Source: Omphiscola glabra (lineage: Eukaryota; Mollusca; Gastropoda; Lymnaeidae). From it: 64,000 nt of DNA. The DNA lies in assembly GCA_964017045.1 (NCBI GenBank), contig OZ024808.1:25389896-25453895 (forward strand), written 5' to 3'. The notes beneath the pieces are model-generated. The model saw only the letters and a list, made by a program, of their open reading frames with translations. It was not told the origin of the DNA and did not search any database. This document shows, in pieces, positions 46,661 through 59,175 of the stretch; within the stretch, counting starts at the first letter, position 1; each line of letters opens with the position of its first letter. The translations under genes and the position numbers were made by a program.

Positions 46661-48309
46661 TTGGATGAAATGTGACTGGCTCCATTTCTGTTTAATTCTT
46701 ACAATACAGGAAAGACATGACGTACCTGACAAGACTGTATGTTTCAACTGAATGGGACAAAAATCATATTTTAAAAGTAAAGTTTTCAAAGATTCCTGCC
46801 ATAATGTTCCAAGTGCTATAGACTAATGGAATGCTGTCTGCTGTGAATGATTGCAGGACAGCACTGTGATATTATCTCTGTAAAATAGAGAGATATTATT
46901 AGCAAGTAGCTATAAAGAGTTGTTTTTAAATTTGTTAGTAAAGATTCTTCTATGTAGCAGTATTTATTTACTTACTGTAACTTAAATACTTACTGACATA
47001 TCTCACTGTATCAGGCTTCTTCATCTCATTCATTGAAAATTATTTCTCTCAAAGAAACTCTCAATTTCTCATTGAAACAAGACATTTTAGAAAAACTTGG
47101 CTTAGCTTCAGAAAAGTAAAGATATTTGCACTGTCTATAAATAAATAAACTCAAAACATATAGTGAAGGAAATTAAAATTATGTTTTTAAGATTGTTGCT
47201 ACATATCACAATGTTGTAAACATATAGTGAAGGAAACGTAAAGAATGTCTAACATTGCTGCTAGCCATCACATGCAATGATCTAATTAAAACAGGAAACT
47301 AATGGGAGAAATGCCAGTAAATAAACACATTTGGACTTTGGTGGCTAACAATGTATTTTATATTGATTATCTTTGAAAAAGTTCAGGCCACTCCATAACA
47401 TTGTACATTTTTACATTCTCTTGGCTTTGTGCAATACACTTTTAAGATAACCTCAGCAGAATACTAATTTTAATTTTGTTCTATTTTTTTATTTTGTTCG
47501 CTGTGATTTGCTTTGGTAGTGCCACACAAAAGGAAGCAAAAGCTGCATGAAAAAAATGCCATTTGTTATTTTAAGTTTTGGGCATTATTTATGCACATTA
47601 TTTTTTGTGTTAATTATTTTACCTGAGCCAAAGTTTAAGTTGTTACATGCAAGAATTATGTTTAAAATAAGGTTTTTGAGATTGGCACTTGAACAGTTTG
47701 TATTGAATGGTTTGTATTGAATGGTGTGTATTGATTTCTTTGTAACGAATGGCTGTGATTAAGGAAGTAAATTACATCCTTGAAAAAGTTATTTTAAAAA
47801 AACGTATTTTTCCGAGTATCAGCTCCTCCTAATTATAAGCCACAGCCCTTGTTTAAAGACTTACAATGGGGAAAATGGCCCACCTACACTCAGAACAATC
47901 CAGTTTAATAAACATAATTTATTTAAATCTGCGATAACAGATTCAATGAAACATAAAATAATTCTTGCAATTGTGTGAATTAATATTTTACAGCGCAATA
48001 TAATGTCCCATCGCACTTACCAGGACTAAATTATTATTATTTTTTAAAATTATTTAATACGGTAAGCAAGAAGCAATCATTGTATTTTTTAATAATTGCT
48101 AGTCTCTACAACTGCTTCTTATGGTCTCACATATATATCTATTATGTGCACAAATAAAATTAGATGGTCAAAATCATCATAACTTGATAATGACATGAAA
48201 ATAATTGATTAAAATCTTAGTATCATTATATATTTTTCTTCACTTAAAACTTATACATACACATGTAGGCTTATCCATTTCTCACTGACAAGAAGAGGAG
48301 CTGCTTACA
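46661..48309. other. Probable 3' UTR and intergenic DNA
   Basis: AT-rich, no open frame of note. The candidate polyadenylation hexamers near 47140 fall here. Confidence 0.5.
47140..47149 (+). promoter_or_regulatory. Possible polyadenylation signal of the receptor gene
   Basis: Two overlapping AATAAA hexamers occur about 1.2 kb after the stop codon. Others lie at 49436 and near 49665. In DNA this AT-rich the hexamer is common, so the true cleavage site is undecided. Confidence 0.25.
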
Positions 48310-48432
48310 TTTGAGTATGTTTGTGTATATATGTGTACATTTGTGTACCTGTGTGTACATTTGTGTACATGTGTGTACATTTGTTTACATTTATGTACAT
48401 GCGTGCACATTTGTGTACATGTGTGTACATTT
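48310..48432. repeat. (GTGTACATTTGTGTACAT)n repeat
   Basis: About eight units; each GTGTACAT is near-palindromic. Confidence 0.88.
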
Positions 48433-48703
48433 GACTTACTAAGCAGACATAAAATATAGTAATTTCCTCTTTATGACTATGTTTCACTGTTTCAATGTAT
48501 AATTGACCGTTTATTATTTCAGTTCTTGAATGTTTTTTTGTAATGCTTGAACTGCATCCTTTCATTTTATGACCTTTACGCTTTTGTCTGACTGTTCACT
48601 GGTTTTTAAATTTCAATATTCCAACTAGAGCCGTCGCTAGCATTTTTTGTTTTTAATGCCATTTTATTATCTTATATTTATTTAATATGGCAAGATGCAA
48701 GAA

Positions 48704-48872
48704 TAATGCCTTACTTTCCCTACTTCCAACTTACTATCAATCTATGCCATTACTTTCCCTACTTCCAACTTACTATCAATCTATGCCATTACTTTCCCTA
48801 CTTCCAACTTACTATAAATCTATGCCATTACTTTCCCTACTTCCAACTTACTATCAATCTATGCCATTACTT
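48704..48872. repeat. Minisatellite, 39-bp unit (about 4 copies)
   Basis: ACTTTCCCTACTTCCAACTT recurs four times; thirteen-codon periodicity keeps frames open. Confidence 0.92.
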
Positions 48873-48899
48873 TCAAATATTGGTTTTGCCTTTTTTATA

Positions 48900-50980
48900 A
48901 ATTTACCTTTATATTTTTACATCTTTTAAAAGATTATCTCAGTAACAATTCATATTAAGATTCATAAAGAGTTAGGACAAAGTCAAAATAACAGTTTCTA
49001 AGCATAAGCTAAGAGTAGCTACTAAAAGGCTAGTGAAATGATCCGTGCCTTACATAGTACTTTTTACTATTTATGTTTAATTATTTGCATGTGGTTTTTT
49101 TTATATTGCATATATGTCATAATTTGTGATATTAATACTCAAGTGATTTGTTGTTTTCAATATTTATTTTAAAATGAGGTTACTTAAAATATCAATTAAT
49201 TGTTTTATTTTGAAATTTCATTTAACTTTTTAATATAGATGTTATCTGGCACAAAGACATGTTCATCAACTCTTGTTCATAATTAGTATTAGGCATGTCC
49301 TACGTGCTTGCAATGAGCAAGTTTTCTTATGAGTAAACTTGAGTTAAAATTATTTCTCTTTTCTACTCATTATATATGTGTTTTTTAATGGTTACAAGTG
49401 TCTTGCAAGTTATCGATTTAAAGGATTAAAACTCAAATAAAATATTTTAAGACATTTCACCTACAAATTCCAGTATTTCTAAAACAAGCTGCTCTGATTT
49501 ATTATGTAATAAATCTATGTTGAATGGGCCAAATTAAATAATAATTTGTGCTCCAAAAAAAAAGAAAAAAAATGGTTAAATTTTTCAGAAGTTTAGATAC
49601 TAGTTTTAGTGTTATAAGAAGAAAACAAAACTCAGGACCACTTAATGAAATCCCAATTTTTGTCTCAATAAACATATTTTTAAATACATATTGTATACTG
49701 CAAACAAGATAATCTAAAATTTTCTAAATGCATTTTTGTATTACAGCACCTACTGTATAATAAGAATAACTGTTTGAAAAAAAAGTAGGTTCGCTACTAT
49801 TATTACAATTATTGTTCTTGTTTTTTTTTACTCAATGCTCTGCTTGAGATGTAAGATTTAAGGTAATGAGGTGACATCAAGTCGCCTGCTACTTATATGT
49901 GTCAGGTTTTTAAACATTTATTTTTTCATCGATAATGCAATTTACCCTCTGGGAAGATTTTCTGTTTGAATGAGACGCTTGGCTGAAATTAATTAACTAT
50001 TTGTCAGAGATTTTCTACTGGTCCAATGGAGTTTCTCTGTTGGTCATGTGAAAAATCAATGGAGTTTCTCTGTTGGTCATGTGAAAAATCAATGGAGTTT
50101 CTCTATTGCTCATGTGAAAAATGGCAAAAAGTATGTATTTTAGATTGTTTCAAAGTCAAAGAATTGGTCTCACTGGTATCCATAAGTTAAAGAGGTAGAT
50201 GTTATAAATGACATTGTTGTTGAAGTATTTCTTTTAAAAAATGTGTATGGGTCTGCTATATGTCACCTCCCTTCTTCTACTTAAATGTGTAGGGATCACA
50301 AGATTTAATGTGTTCTCATTATCATCATGGGCAGTACACGTTCTCACCTATTATAGATAGGCAAATTTTCCTCACCCTACTATTTTATTATTACCCATTT
50401 GTCATAATTTTTCATTAAGAAACTCAGTTTAGAACTATAATTAGTTCTCCCTGTTAGCACAAAAGAGAGGATGAATTAGTTTAGATTGAGATATGTATTC
50501 TCATTTTGCCAATGAATTTATTTTGCAGGGCAACATGATCTATGATTGTGAATAAATGAATGACATAAATCCACTGCTTAAGGGAGTGTTCATTGTTATT
50601 ATAGACATTCCAATAATCACTTCATTGTTCCTCTGTATTGTTTATAATTTATTTTAGAAGCAAGTGTTTAACCTTGTTCACAATAATGAATTGATTGCTA
50701 AATACAAAATGTTGGTTTACTTTCATTTCTTATTCTAGATTGTTTTTTAAATTTCAATTATAAATTTTAATTATAATAATTGGTGGACTGCATTCAAGTT
50801 GTGTAAATGAAATGTAAGAACAAAGAATGCTGAACCTGAAATAAAAGACAGGTCAGAAGATTTGGACGTTTCGGCTTAGAGCCTTCATCTGCCAACAAGA
50901 CAAAAAGAAGTATGACAAGTCCAAATCTTTTGCCTACTCAAAGTCAAAGGGTTTTAATAATTTTATCATCGATATAAGCC
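48900..50980. other. AT-rich intergenic DNA
   Basis: No gene seen. It has a triplicated 36-bp motif (AATGGAGTTTCTCTGTTGGT) at 50025-50120. A short hairpin-flanked motif GGACGTTTCGGCTTAGAGCC lies at 50860-50890, a sequence type that recurs near 7560, 27450, 44325 and 56525. Confidence 0.55.
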
Positions 50981-50989
50981 CTTGTGGAA

Positions 50990-51150
50990 TGGTCTCATTT
51001 GCCAAGCCATTGTCTTATTTGCCAAGCCGTGGTCTCATTTTCCAAACCGTGGTCTCATTTGTCAAGACGTGGTCTCATTTGCCAAGTATGGTCTCATTTG
51101 CCAAGATGTGGTCTCATTTGCCAAGCCATGGTCTCATTTGCCAAGTAATG
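50990..51150. repeat. Minisatellite, 20-bp unit (GTGGTCTCATTTGCCAAGCC)
   Basis: About eight units with small indels. Confidence 0.9.
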
Positions 51151-51934
51151 GTAGCTGATCTTTGGGATGATATTAAACACTGAGTTAATAACACAACTAC
51201 TGAAGCTATAAGATAACACTAATAAAAGCAAACTTGATGTGGGATTAAAAAGCACCTGTCATGATATAAATAGCTGGAGCCTGTATGAAACTTGCAGCTG
51301 CTGGCTATATCCAATAAATCCGGTACATAAAACAATATTATTATACCAAGCATTATTTTTAACTATGAAGATAAGTCTTCTATAATTGAATTTGAATAAT
51401 TTGTCTTGAAAGGTGCACTTGAACAATATTTAGTGCCAAAGCGTTTGACATGAATTTTGAAATATAATAAACAAAAGTGTAGCGTGGCTCACTTAATGTG
51501 AAAATATTTTTTTAAATTCTTGACAACAGTTTTTTTGTATTTTAAATACCCAATGCATGGAAAAAAAAAATATCCTTCAAATTCAAAGTCTGCATTTATC
51601 ACCAACAGAAAAGTGAATGAAAATTGAAACAGTTCATGGTTCTTAAAGATCGCTTTGTAAATCACTCCGCTGGACTTAAGTACGGTAGATATTCTAAATG
51701 AAATTTGTATACTGAATTAAATGAAATTCAGCTAATAGCCCGAATTTAACTTCAATTCATCAGAAGAGGATTTGAATCTTATTGCTGAATCTCAAATTTA
51801 AAGAAAGTTATGACATTTGACATTTTGAAAATTTTAGGAAGAACCGTCAAAGTGTACAGCTTTTCAAATTAGTATTTTAATGAACCAAAAAAATTAGTTT
51901 AGACTCCAAATCTCATTCACATTCAGTTAAACAC

Positions 51935-52220
51935 ATGGTCTGTTACACATATACAGCCAGCATACATACACAGTCAGTTACACACATACTCATACAGCCA
52001 GTAAGACACATAGTCTGTTACACACATGCAGTCAGTTACACACATACAGTCTGTTATACACATACACTCAGTTACACACAGTCAGTTACACACATGCAGT
52101 CAGTTACGCACATAGTCTGTTACGCACATACAGTCTGTTACACACATACAGTCTGTTACGCACATGCAGTCTGTTACGCACATACAGTCTGTTACGCACA
52201 TACAGTCAGTTACACACAGA
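51935..52220. repeat. Minisatellite, 18-bp unit (CAGTCTGTTACACACATA)
   Basis: About 15 variable units. Confidence 0.92.
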
Positions 52221-53101
52221 AGAACCTAATTTTGTTGTCCGGGTGGTCACTTTGATTTGAAACAAAAATGTATTAATCCAAACGTGAGTTGAAGTTTGAA
52301 TTTAACAAAAGAAATGCAAAGTAAATCAACAATATATTCAATATTAAACTAGAAAATTAGATAAATATTTTAAGCAAATAATTTTATTTAATGTATGCTT
52401 TTTTATGCAGCCCGCATATCACATCTCAATAATTTATCTCTAGGTGAATTCGTTTGGTCTGTTTCTTTATAAAGGTATTGTTTACTTGATATAGATGCCT
52501 TTTTTTTTTTTTTTACTGTTCTTTATTATGTTAGTCTTAAAGTTTGAAGAATCGCTCGAAATCTGACATTCATTGCCACTTTCTATCTATAATTGCCGGA
52601 ATGCTAAGACTTATATGTTAACTAGAGAAGCAGAAGAAGGGTACAATTTTCTTTGATTCGGAGATGTACCTGTACAGCCACAACTCTAAATACAATTTTA
52701 AAGAATGTACATTACATAGTTCATTGGCTGTGGTACCTATACATCAACATCGGCATAGTCCGGCGCTTCTGTATATATGATGTTAATATTTTATGGAATA
52801 TTGTACGATAAGGCCAGAGTTCCAGGGGTTTCAACAAAAAAAAAGTATGCAAATAAAAGTATATAATTCTTATGCAAATAATTTCATGCTTTATTAAAAA
52901 AACGGGGGAAAAACAACCAAAACGACAATTTTAAAGCCGACGTACTTGAGAAATGTGTACACTTTGGCCTTGCAATGCCTAGGCCTATCTGGCAACCCTA
53001 TAATCGACTCCACACCTTGTGGCGCCACCTTACGTGCTACTGTGCCACTCATTAATGTATTGTTAACATTAATAACAATCCCGTGAGGAAATATCGTTGT
53101 G

Positions 53102-53428
53102 CAGAGGTACTCAAACTACGACCCGCGGGCTATAAGTATAGATTTGTCCCGCCAGTGGTCCTAAACCAGGCCCGCCTGGCTGTCGTTATGTTACCCGGGT
53201 AGCAGTGACAAACTATAGAAACGGACATTGACAATGTCATTAGCCCAGAGCCAGGCTCTAAGTTCTCATTGAAACACAAATAATTTAATTTTAACTAAAA
53301 ATAAGTGTAGTTTACATAGAAAATTTGACCCCCCCTCCCAAGTGTCCGGGGGCTGTAGTTAACCGCGCCCTCCTGATGTCTGGGGGGCAGTCAACTGGCC
53401 CTCTGATTAAGAAGTTTTAGAACCCCTG
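53102..53428. mobile_element. Decayed hAT-like non-autonomous element
   Basis: Left end CAGAGGTACTCAAACTACG and right end AAGTTTTAGAACCCCTG are imperfect inverted repeats. Inside are CGACCCGCGGGC and GGCCCTCTGATTAA. The flanks match at about 5 of 8 bases. Confidence 0.45.
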
Positions 53429-53629
53429 CTGTAGTGTTTTGAGATTGTGAGGGGGGTGCGCTGCACTGGCCGCATTATGTGACACGCTGTGACACAATCC
53501 TGTTATCTGTGATCATCATTACAGATTATTTAAACACAACCACGCGAACAACTCACGTAAAATCTACCAGCGAATACTTTTTCTACATTATGTATGCTAA
53601 TTAAGGGCATTTTTCTTTTTTTTCTTCTT

Positions 53630-54250
53630 TTTTTTTGGGGGGGGGGGGGGAGGGTGGGGGGGTATATTCTTTATTATACATTTTGTCTGATTACCGGAGA
53701 TAAATTTTAACAAAAACAAAAAGTATGATAATAAATTGTATCATTTAAAATACTCTCTAATTCGAAAGCAGTGCTGGGGGGGGGGGGGGGGGTAATGATT
53801 TTTCTAAAAACCCGCATTGTTTCTCTATATGGGTTTTAAAGGAAAGAAGTGATTTTCATAGCACTGCATGTTATTGGTTGCGTGTTGTGTGTTGTGGGTT
53901 GGGGGTTGTGGGTTGTGTGTTGTGGGTTGGGGGTTTGTGTGTTGTGGGTTGTTTGTTTTTTATGTGATTTGGAGCGGCGGCCATAGCAATACTTATTTTC
54001 CAGGTGACGCAAGATGTCTCCGGTTCACAGCCCTTGTCTAAACCAAAAAAAAAAAATTATAATTTATAAATAGACCTATGTGATCAAGCATAAATGACGT
54101 CATGCATCTTGTGGGTTGGGATTTGGGGTGGGGGTGGGGGTCTTCCAATACTTCCATGAATTTGTGACGATGTGTGATAAAATTGTTCATCTTCTTTACA
54201 AATTTGTGACGGTTTAGGGTTGTGGGGGAGGGGGGGGGCAGGGGAGTAGT
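53630..54250. repeat. G-rich and (GTGTTGTGGGTTG)n low-complexity region
   Basis: Long G runs at 53637-53664, 53777-53792 and 54224-54238 and a TTGTGGGTTGGGGG block at 53880-53960. The plus strand has quadruplex potential. Confidence 0.8.
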
Positions 54251-54439
54251 GGTCAAAACTCGGGCAAAATAAGGAGACGTCATTTACTTGATTTAATATT
54301 TTGTGCCTCCGTTTTGCGATAGCGCTCCGATTCGGTCACACCACCCATGGTCAGGGGCGTCACCGGAAGTTATAGAAGGACGGTGCTCAAAAGGATCTGA
54401 CGTCACTACTCTATTCCGTGGGTTGGACGCCGTCGCGCG

Positions 54440-55266
54440 CCAAAAGAACTTCATCTCTGTCTTAGAGAGAAAACTAACCCAAAAGAACTTCATCTCTGTC
54501 TTAGAGAGAAAACTAACCCAAAAGAACTTCACCTCTGTCTTAGAGAGAAAACTAACCCAAAAGAACTTCACCTCTGTTTTAGTGAAAAAACAAACCCAAA
54601 AGAACTTCACCTCTGTCTTAGAGAGAAAACTAACCCAAAAGAACTTCATCTCTGTCTTAGAGAGAAAACTAACCCAAAAGAACTTCATCTCTGTCTTAGA
54701 GAGAAAACTAACCCAAAAGAACTTCATCTCTGTCTTAGAGAGAAAACTAACCCAAAAGAACTTCATCTCTGTCTTAGAGAGAAAACTAACCCAAAAGAAC
54801 TTCATCTCTGTCTTAGAGAGAAAACTAACCCAAAAGAACTTCAACTCTGTCTTAGAGAGAAAACTAACCCAAAAGAACTTCATCTCTGTCTTAGAGAGAA
54901 AACTAACCCAAAAGAACTTCATCTCTGTCTTAGAGAGAAAACTAACCCAAAAGAACTTCATCTCTGTCTTAGAGAGAAAACTAACCCAAAAGAACTTCAT
55001 CTCTGTCTTAGAGAGAAAACTAACCCAAAAGAACTTCATCTCTGTCTTAGAGAGAAAACTAACCCAAAAGAACTTCATCTCTGTCTTAGAGAGAAAACTA
55101 ACCCAAAAGAACTTCATCTCTGTCTTAGAGAGAAAATTAACCCAAAAGAACTTCATCTCTGTCTTAGAGAGAAAACTAACCCAAAAGAACTTCATCTCTG
55201 TCTTAGAGAGAAAACTAACCCAAAAGAACTTCATCTCTATCTTAGAGAGAAAACTAACCCAAAAGA
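54440..55266. repeat. Minisatellite, 39-bp unit (AACTTCATCTCTGTCTTAGA), about 21 copies
   Basis: Nearly identical units of 13 codons, which gives uninterrupted frames of more than 300 codons on both strands. Both run past the array without domain support and are taken as artefacts. Confidence 0.96.
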
Positions 55267-55269
55267 AGA

Positions 55270-56238
55270 AAAAAATAGTAATAATTGAAAATTGATTTTA
55301 TTTATCAAATTATCCCCATAGAGGATTCGTCGCGATTAACATAAAAGTTAAGGCAAATCTACGCCTTATCATAACAGTGGATTAAAACACTAGCGCTGGT
55401 AATTCATGCTGAATTTCTTCTAGTGTGATCAAGATGGACCGGGGGTTGTGGGGGGGGGGGTGTCATTTTACATAATTAGCCTCCGGGGGATTTCTCCAAC
55501 AAGTATCTGGGCGACAACAACTGTTGCCTTATCAGCGGCGGGTGCGGTGTATGAACAAGAGGGGGGGGGGGGGCTGCTGACAGTTGGACTGTTCTCCATC
55601 CCAACCTTTTTTTAAAATTATTATTACATCAGGACCTAAGCCTGGAAGAACCTGGAGGAAAAGAAATTTGTATAAAACATTTGAAAAATTTAAATGAATA
55701 TTTGAATAAGGCACCCCTTATTTTTTGTTCAAGGGGACCCTTGTCACAGTATCCTATCCTGTCGGATGAGCGATGATCCGCCTCTGAACTCAATATACTT
55801 CAAGAACCCTCGAAACCAAATAAATTTGAAAAAATTAAGATGATAATTACCGTCTTTAATTTCATGTGAACAATCAGACCACGTCCCCCGCACACACGTC
55901 CGCTAATAAAATATGCGAAGCTATAAAATAATATGTGTATAATTGATAAAATCATGTAAAAGTCTTTGTCTCGGTAGAAGCTCCAAGTATTGAGTGTCGC
56001 GCGACGGAATAATGTTCATAAATCGAATAATTATTCCCAGGTATTGAATTGCAATTGACGAGGCAAAAGCGCAAAAGTTACTATACTGTTTCTTTTAAAG
56101 ATGAGAGGCTTAATTATTCATAAAGGGCTTCTATGGCTGATCCTAGAGGCACGGGGAAAACGATTTTCAAAACCTCTGAAGCCAGACACTCGATTAGTGT
56201 ACAGGCGCATTGAAACATTCGCTTTACTGTTGAAATCT
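55270..56238. other. Intergenic DNA, no gene recognised
   Basis: G and C homopolymer runs (55441, 55560) and AT-rich sequence. No coding signal. Confidence 0.55.
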
Positions 56239-56246
56239 ACTTAAAG

Positions 56247-56445
56247 CAGCGATTCTCAACATGTGGGTCGCGACCCCTTTGGGGGGTCGAATGACCATTT
56301 CAAAGGGGTCGCCTAAGACCATCGGAAAACACACATACTCTACAGTTATGACGTAGCAAGGAAAGTAATTTTGTGGTTGAGGGGTCGCCACAACATGATG
56401 AGCTATATTAAAGGGTCGCGGCGTCAGAAAGGTTGAGAACCACTG
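56247..56445 (+). mobile_element. SPIN-like non-autonomous hAT element, copy 2
   Basis: A 199-bp element with ends CAGCGATTCTCAACATGTGG and GGTTGAGAACCACTG, flanked by an exact 8-bp duplication ACTTAAAG (56239-56246, 56446-56453). Internal blocks include GGGTCGCGACCCCTTT and GGGGTCGCCTAAGACCATCG. Confidence 0.92.
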
Positions 56446-56819
56446 ACTTAAAGGAAAACAGTGAAACGGAGTTTTGGGAAAACCTGAGGAAAAAAAAGGA
56501 ACGCAACAAAACAAAGAACGTGTCGGCAGGAAGCCTTCATCGGTGAGCAGACAACACTAACAGCAAAAACAGAATCAAATTGGAAAAACAGCACTTACCT
56601 GAAAAGTAGTAACCGAGAGGGCAGCAAAAGAATTTGTGACAGAAAGTATCCGAGAGGGCAGCAAAAGAATTTGTGACAGAAAATAAGTAGCTGACTCGTA
56701 AAAAAAATACTGGATTTTTATGGCGATTTCAAAAATTAATTTTTATTAGTCTCTAAGAATCTAGTTCATAATGTCTATATTGACAAAACAAATGATTCAT
56801 TAGCTATAGTTACATCTAA

Positions 56820-57115
56820 GGAACGCAAGAAACATCGGTCTGAGAATGCGTGAGCTGTGTAGGAACTCAAGAAACATCGGTCTGGCAATGCGTGAGCTGT
56901 GTAGGAACTGAAGAAACATCAGTCTGACAATGTAGGAACTGAAGAAACATCGGTCTGACAATGCGTGAGCTGTGTAGGAACTGAAGAAACATCGGTCTGA
57001 CAATGTAGGAACTGAAGAAACATCGGTCTGACAATGTAGGAACTGAAGAAACATCGGTCTGACAATGTATGAACTCAAGAAACATCGGTCTGAGAAAGCG
57101 TGAGCTGCGCATGCG
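56820..57115. repeat. Repeat with GAAGAAACATCGGTCTGACA core, 28- and 41-bp units
   Basis: Eight core units, some with an inserted GTGAGCTGTGTAG segment. Confidence 0.9.
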
Positions 57116-57599
57116 TAGGAACTAGCAGTAAAAATTGATTCAATGTATTTATGGTTACAAAAATGGAAGGGAAAACACTTAAAACTGCATTGAAAACTGC
57201 ATACAAATATAATAATTTTTTTTAAAAGACGGTAATACTCTTGAATAAAGCATTGAGAAAGTCTTTACTTAAAACCGATTTATGAGGAGGGGGGGGGGGC
57301 TGCATGCATAACTCGACCGTCATTAACAAACAAATGTCCTTTATTAATGTTATTATTTATTTGTATTGGTTTTTTTTTTTTTTTGGGGTTGAGGGGGGTG
57401 TATTTTCTGAATTCAAAATATATTTTTAAAACTCATGTTTTTAAAAAAAAGCAAATAATAAATGTTAACCTTTGTGAGAAAAGAATTTGGAAAACAATGA
57501 TGTAAAACACACACACACACACACACAAACACACATACAATACTAATTAAATATTTATTTCCTAGAGGCGACAACGTCGAATTTATTAAACTTCAATAT

Positions 57600-57775
57600 T
57601 AATTTTTTTTTTTAACTACCATCCCTGTGGCACTACAGCCCATGCACGGCTTTGGCCTGCCTTGCAGCTTCGCTCCATTACCATACCTATGAGAGCTGTA
57701 AGGGTCAGCCCTCCCCCCTTTTTTCCAGAGGGTTGTGCGCTGGGCTAACAACCCGGCCACGTCAAAAAAAAAATA
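57600..57775 (-). repeat. Possible transposon-derived fragment
   Basis: The minus-strand frame reads AQRTTLWKKGGRADPYSSHR, then YGNGAKLQGRPKPCMGC, which looks like a dispersed invertebrate repeat rather than a host exon. No splice support. Confidence 0.35.
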
Positions 57776-57869
57776 AACAACACAAATAATCTTCATAAAT
57801 TGCTTTTATATTAATTTTTTTTTATTCTCGTCTTCAAACCATTCATAATTTCTCAGGCAAACCCTAGAG

Positions 57870-58066
57870 CAGCGGTTCTCAGTCTGTAGGTCGTGACCAC
57901 TTTGGGGGTCAAACGACCCTTTGACGGTGGTCGCCTACGACCATAGGAAAACATATACACTCTGCAGTTTTGAATTAGCAACGTTAATAATGTTGTGTTT
58001 GGGGGTCGCCGCAACGTGATGAACTGTATTACAGGGTCGCGGCATTAGGGAGGCTGAGAACCACTG
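57870..58066 (+). mobile_element. SPIN-like non-autonomous hAT element, copy 3
   Basis: A 197-bp element with ends CAGCGGTTCTCAGTCTG and GGCTGAGAACCACTG. The 8-bp flanks CCCTAGAG/CCCTAAAG differ at one base. It is in the same orientation as copy 2, 1.4 kb away. Confidence 0.9.
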
Positions 58067-58635
58067 CCCTAAAGGTTCAAACGTTGTAGTAAACAAAATG
58101 CAGAAACTCTGCTTTTAAGTTGCACTATGAATGATCAAACAGAAATGTGTGTCATTTCGTTATTACAAACCACTAATGTTTAAAGAACTAAATCTAAAAT
58201 GCGCACTGTAAAATTATTTTTTCATAAGTTATACAGCGATACTTTATGAAATTTTCTGCATCTGTCGCCAGATATAAATTTGCAGATGGTCGAGTATGAT
58301 AAGTGAAATCCTCTTCAAAGCTGTCATATTATTGTGCAGAATTTACATAACTCTGATAGCGTAGGTCTACAAAACATGACCAGCCCGTGGATGCATCTGA
58401 TTGGCGCGCGGGGAAATAGCGACTTAGCTGCTCACCGGGCTGAAGATCTCTGAATGCACGTGTGTGGGTTTTATTTTTAGAATAATGAGTCGTCTGGGTG
58501 TGTCTATAGGGCTCAATGTGTCTCGTGTTTGGTTTTGTGTGTGTGTCTCTGACACCATCTAGAGGCGGACAGGTTACTGGCGTGTGTCTTGGACTTGGCG
58601 AGATCTTTGTGTTGACAACGGTGCATGGTTTAGAC

Positions 58636-58979
58636 CAGGGGTGGGCAAACTTTTTGTGCGGTGGGCCACATTGACAAAGGTAAAGCTATTGGGGGGCAGC
58701 ATGTATATTATGTCCAATTTTTAAATATCGATAAACATTTCCCTATATTAAAATCGGTAGTTTCACATTTTAGCATTACATGACAAAGGTCAAGGACTGT
58801 TTAAAAAAATAGAAAATTAGAAAGAAATTTGATCAAAAATGTTTTAAAAATCATAACGGTGCATGAAATTCTGTAAAATTCAACAAAATAACTTAAAAAC
58901 ATAGTAATTTTTTAAAATTTCTAAATGCCTTCGAGGGCCACATAATATCAGTTGCCGGGCCGTAGTTTGCCCACCCCTG
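58636..58979. mobile_element. Non-autonomous hAT-like element with exact target duplication
   Basis: A 344-bp element with ends CAGGGGTGGGCAAAC and GTTTGCCCACCCCTG, perfect 15-bp inverted repeats, flanked by GTTTAGAC at 58628-58635 and 58980-58987. The AT-rich inside has no coding capacity. Confidence 0.92.
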
Positions 58980-59110
58980 GTTTAGACGGTTGTGACAGTG
59001 TGTCGTGTGCTGTTGTTGATTTGGTGTGTCACTATGGGTTTTGACAATGTACAGTTTTGTACGTGCGTTTCTTTTGAACATTCTAAGATACCCATATATA
59101 TACATGTATA

Positions 59111-59171
<61 letters not shown>
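59111..59171. repeat. (TA)n microsatellite
   Basis: About 30 uninterrupted TA dinucleotides. Confidence 0.97.

Positions 59172-59175
<4 letters not shown>

Noticed and set aside
54293..55295. Frames of 313 and 330 codons on opposite strands
   Set aside because: They come from a 39-bp array. The non-repeat ends show no domain, and both strands are equally open.
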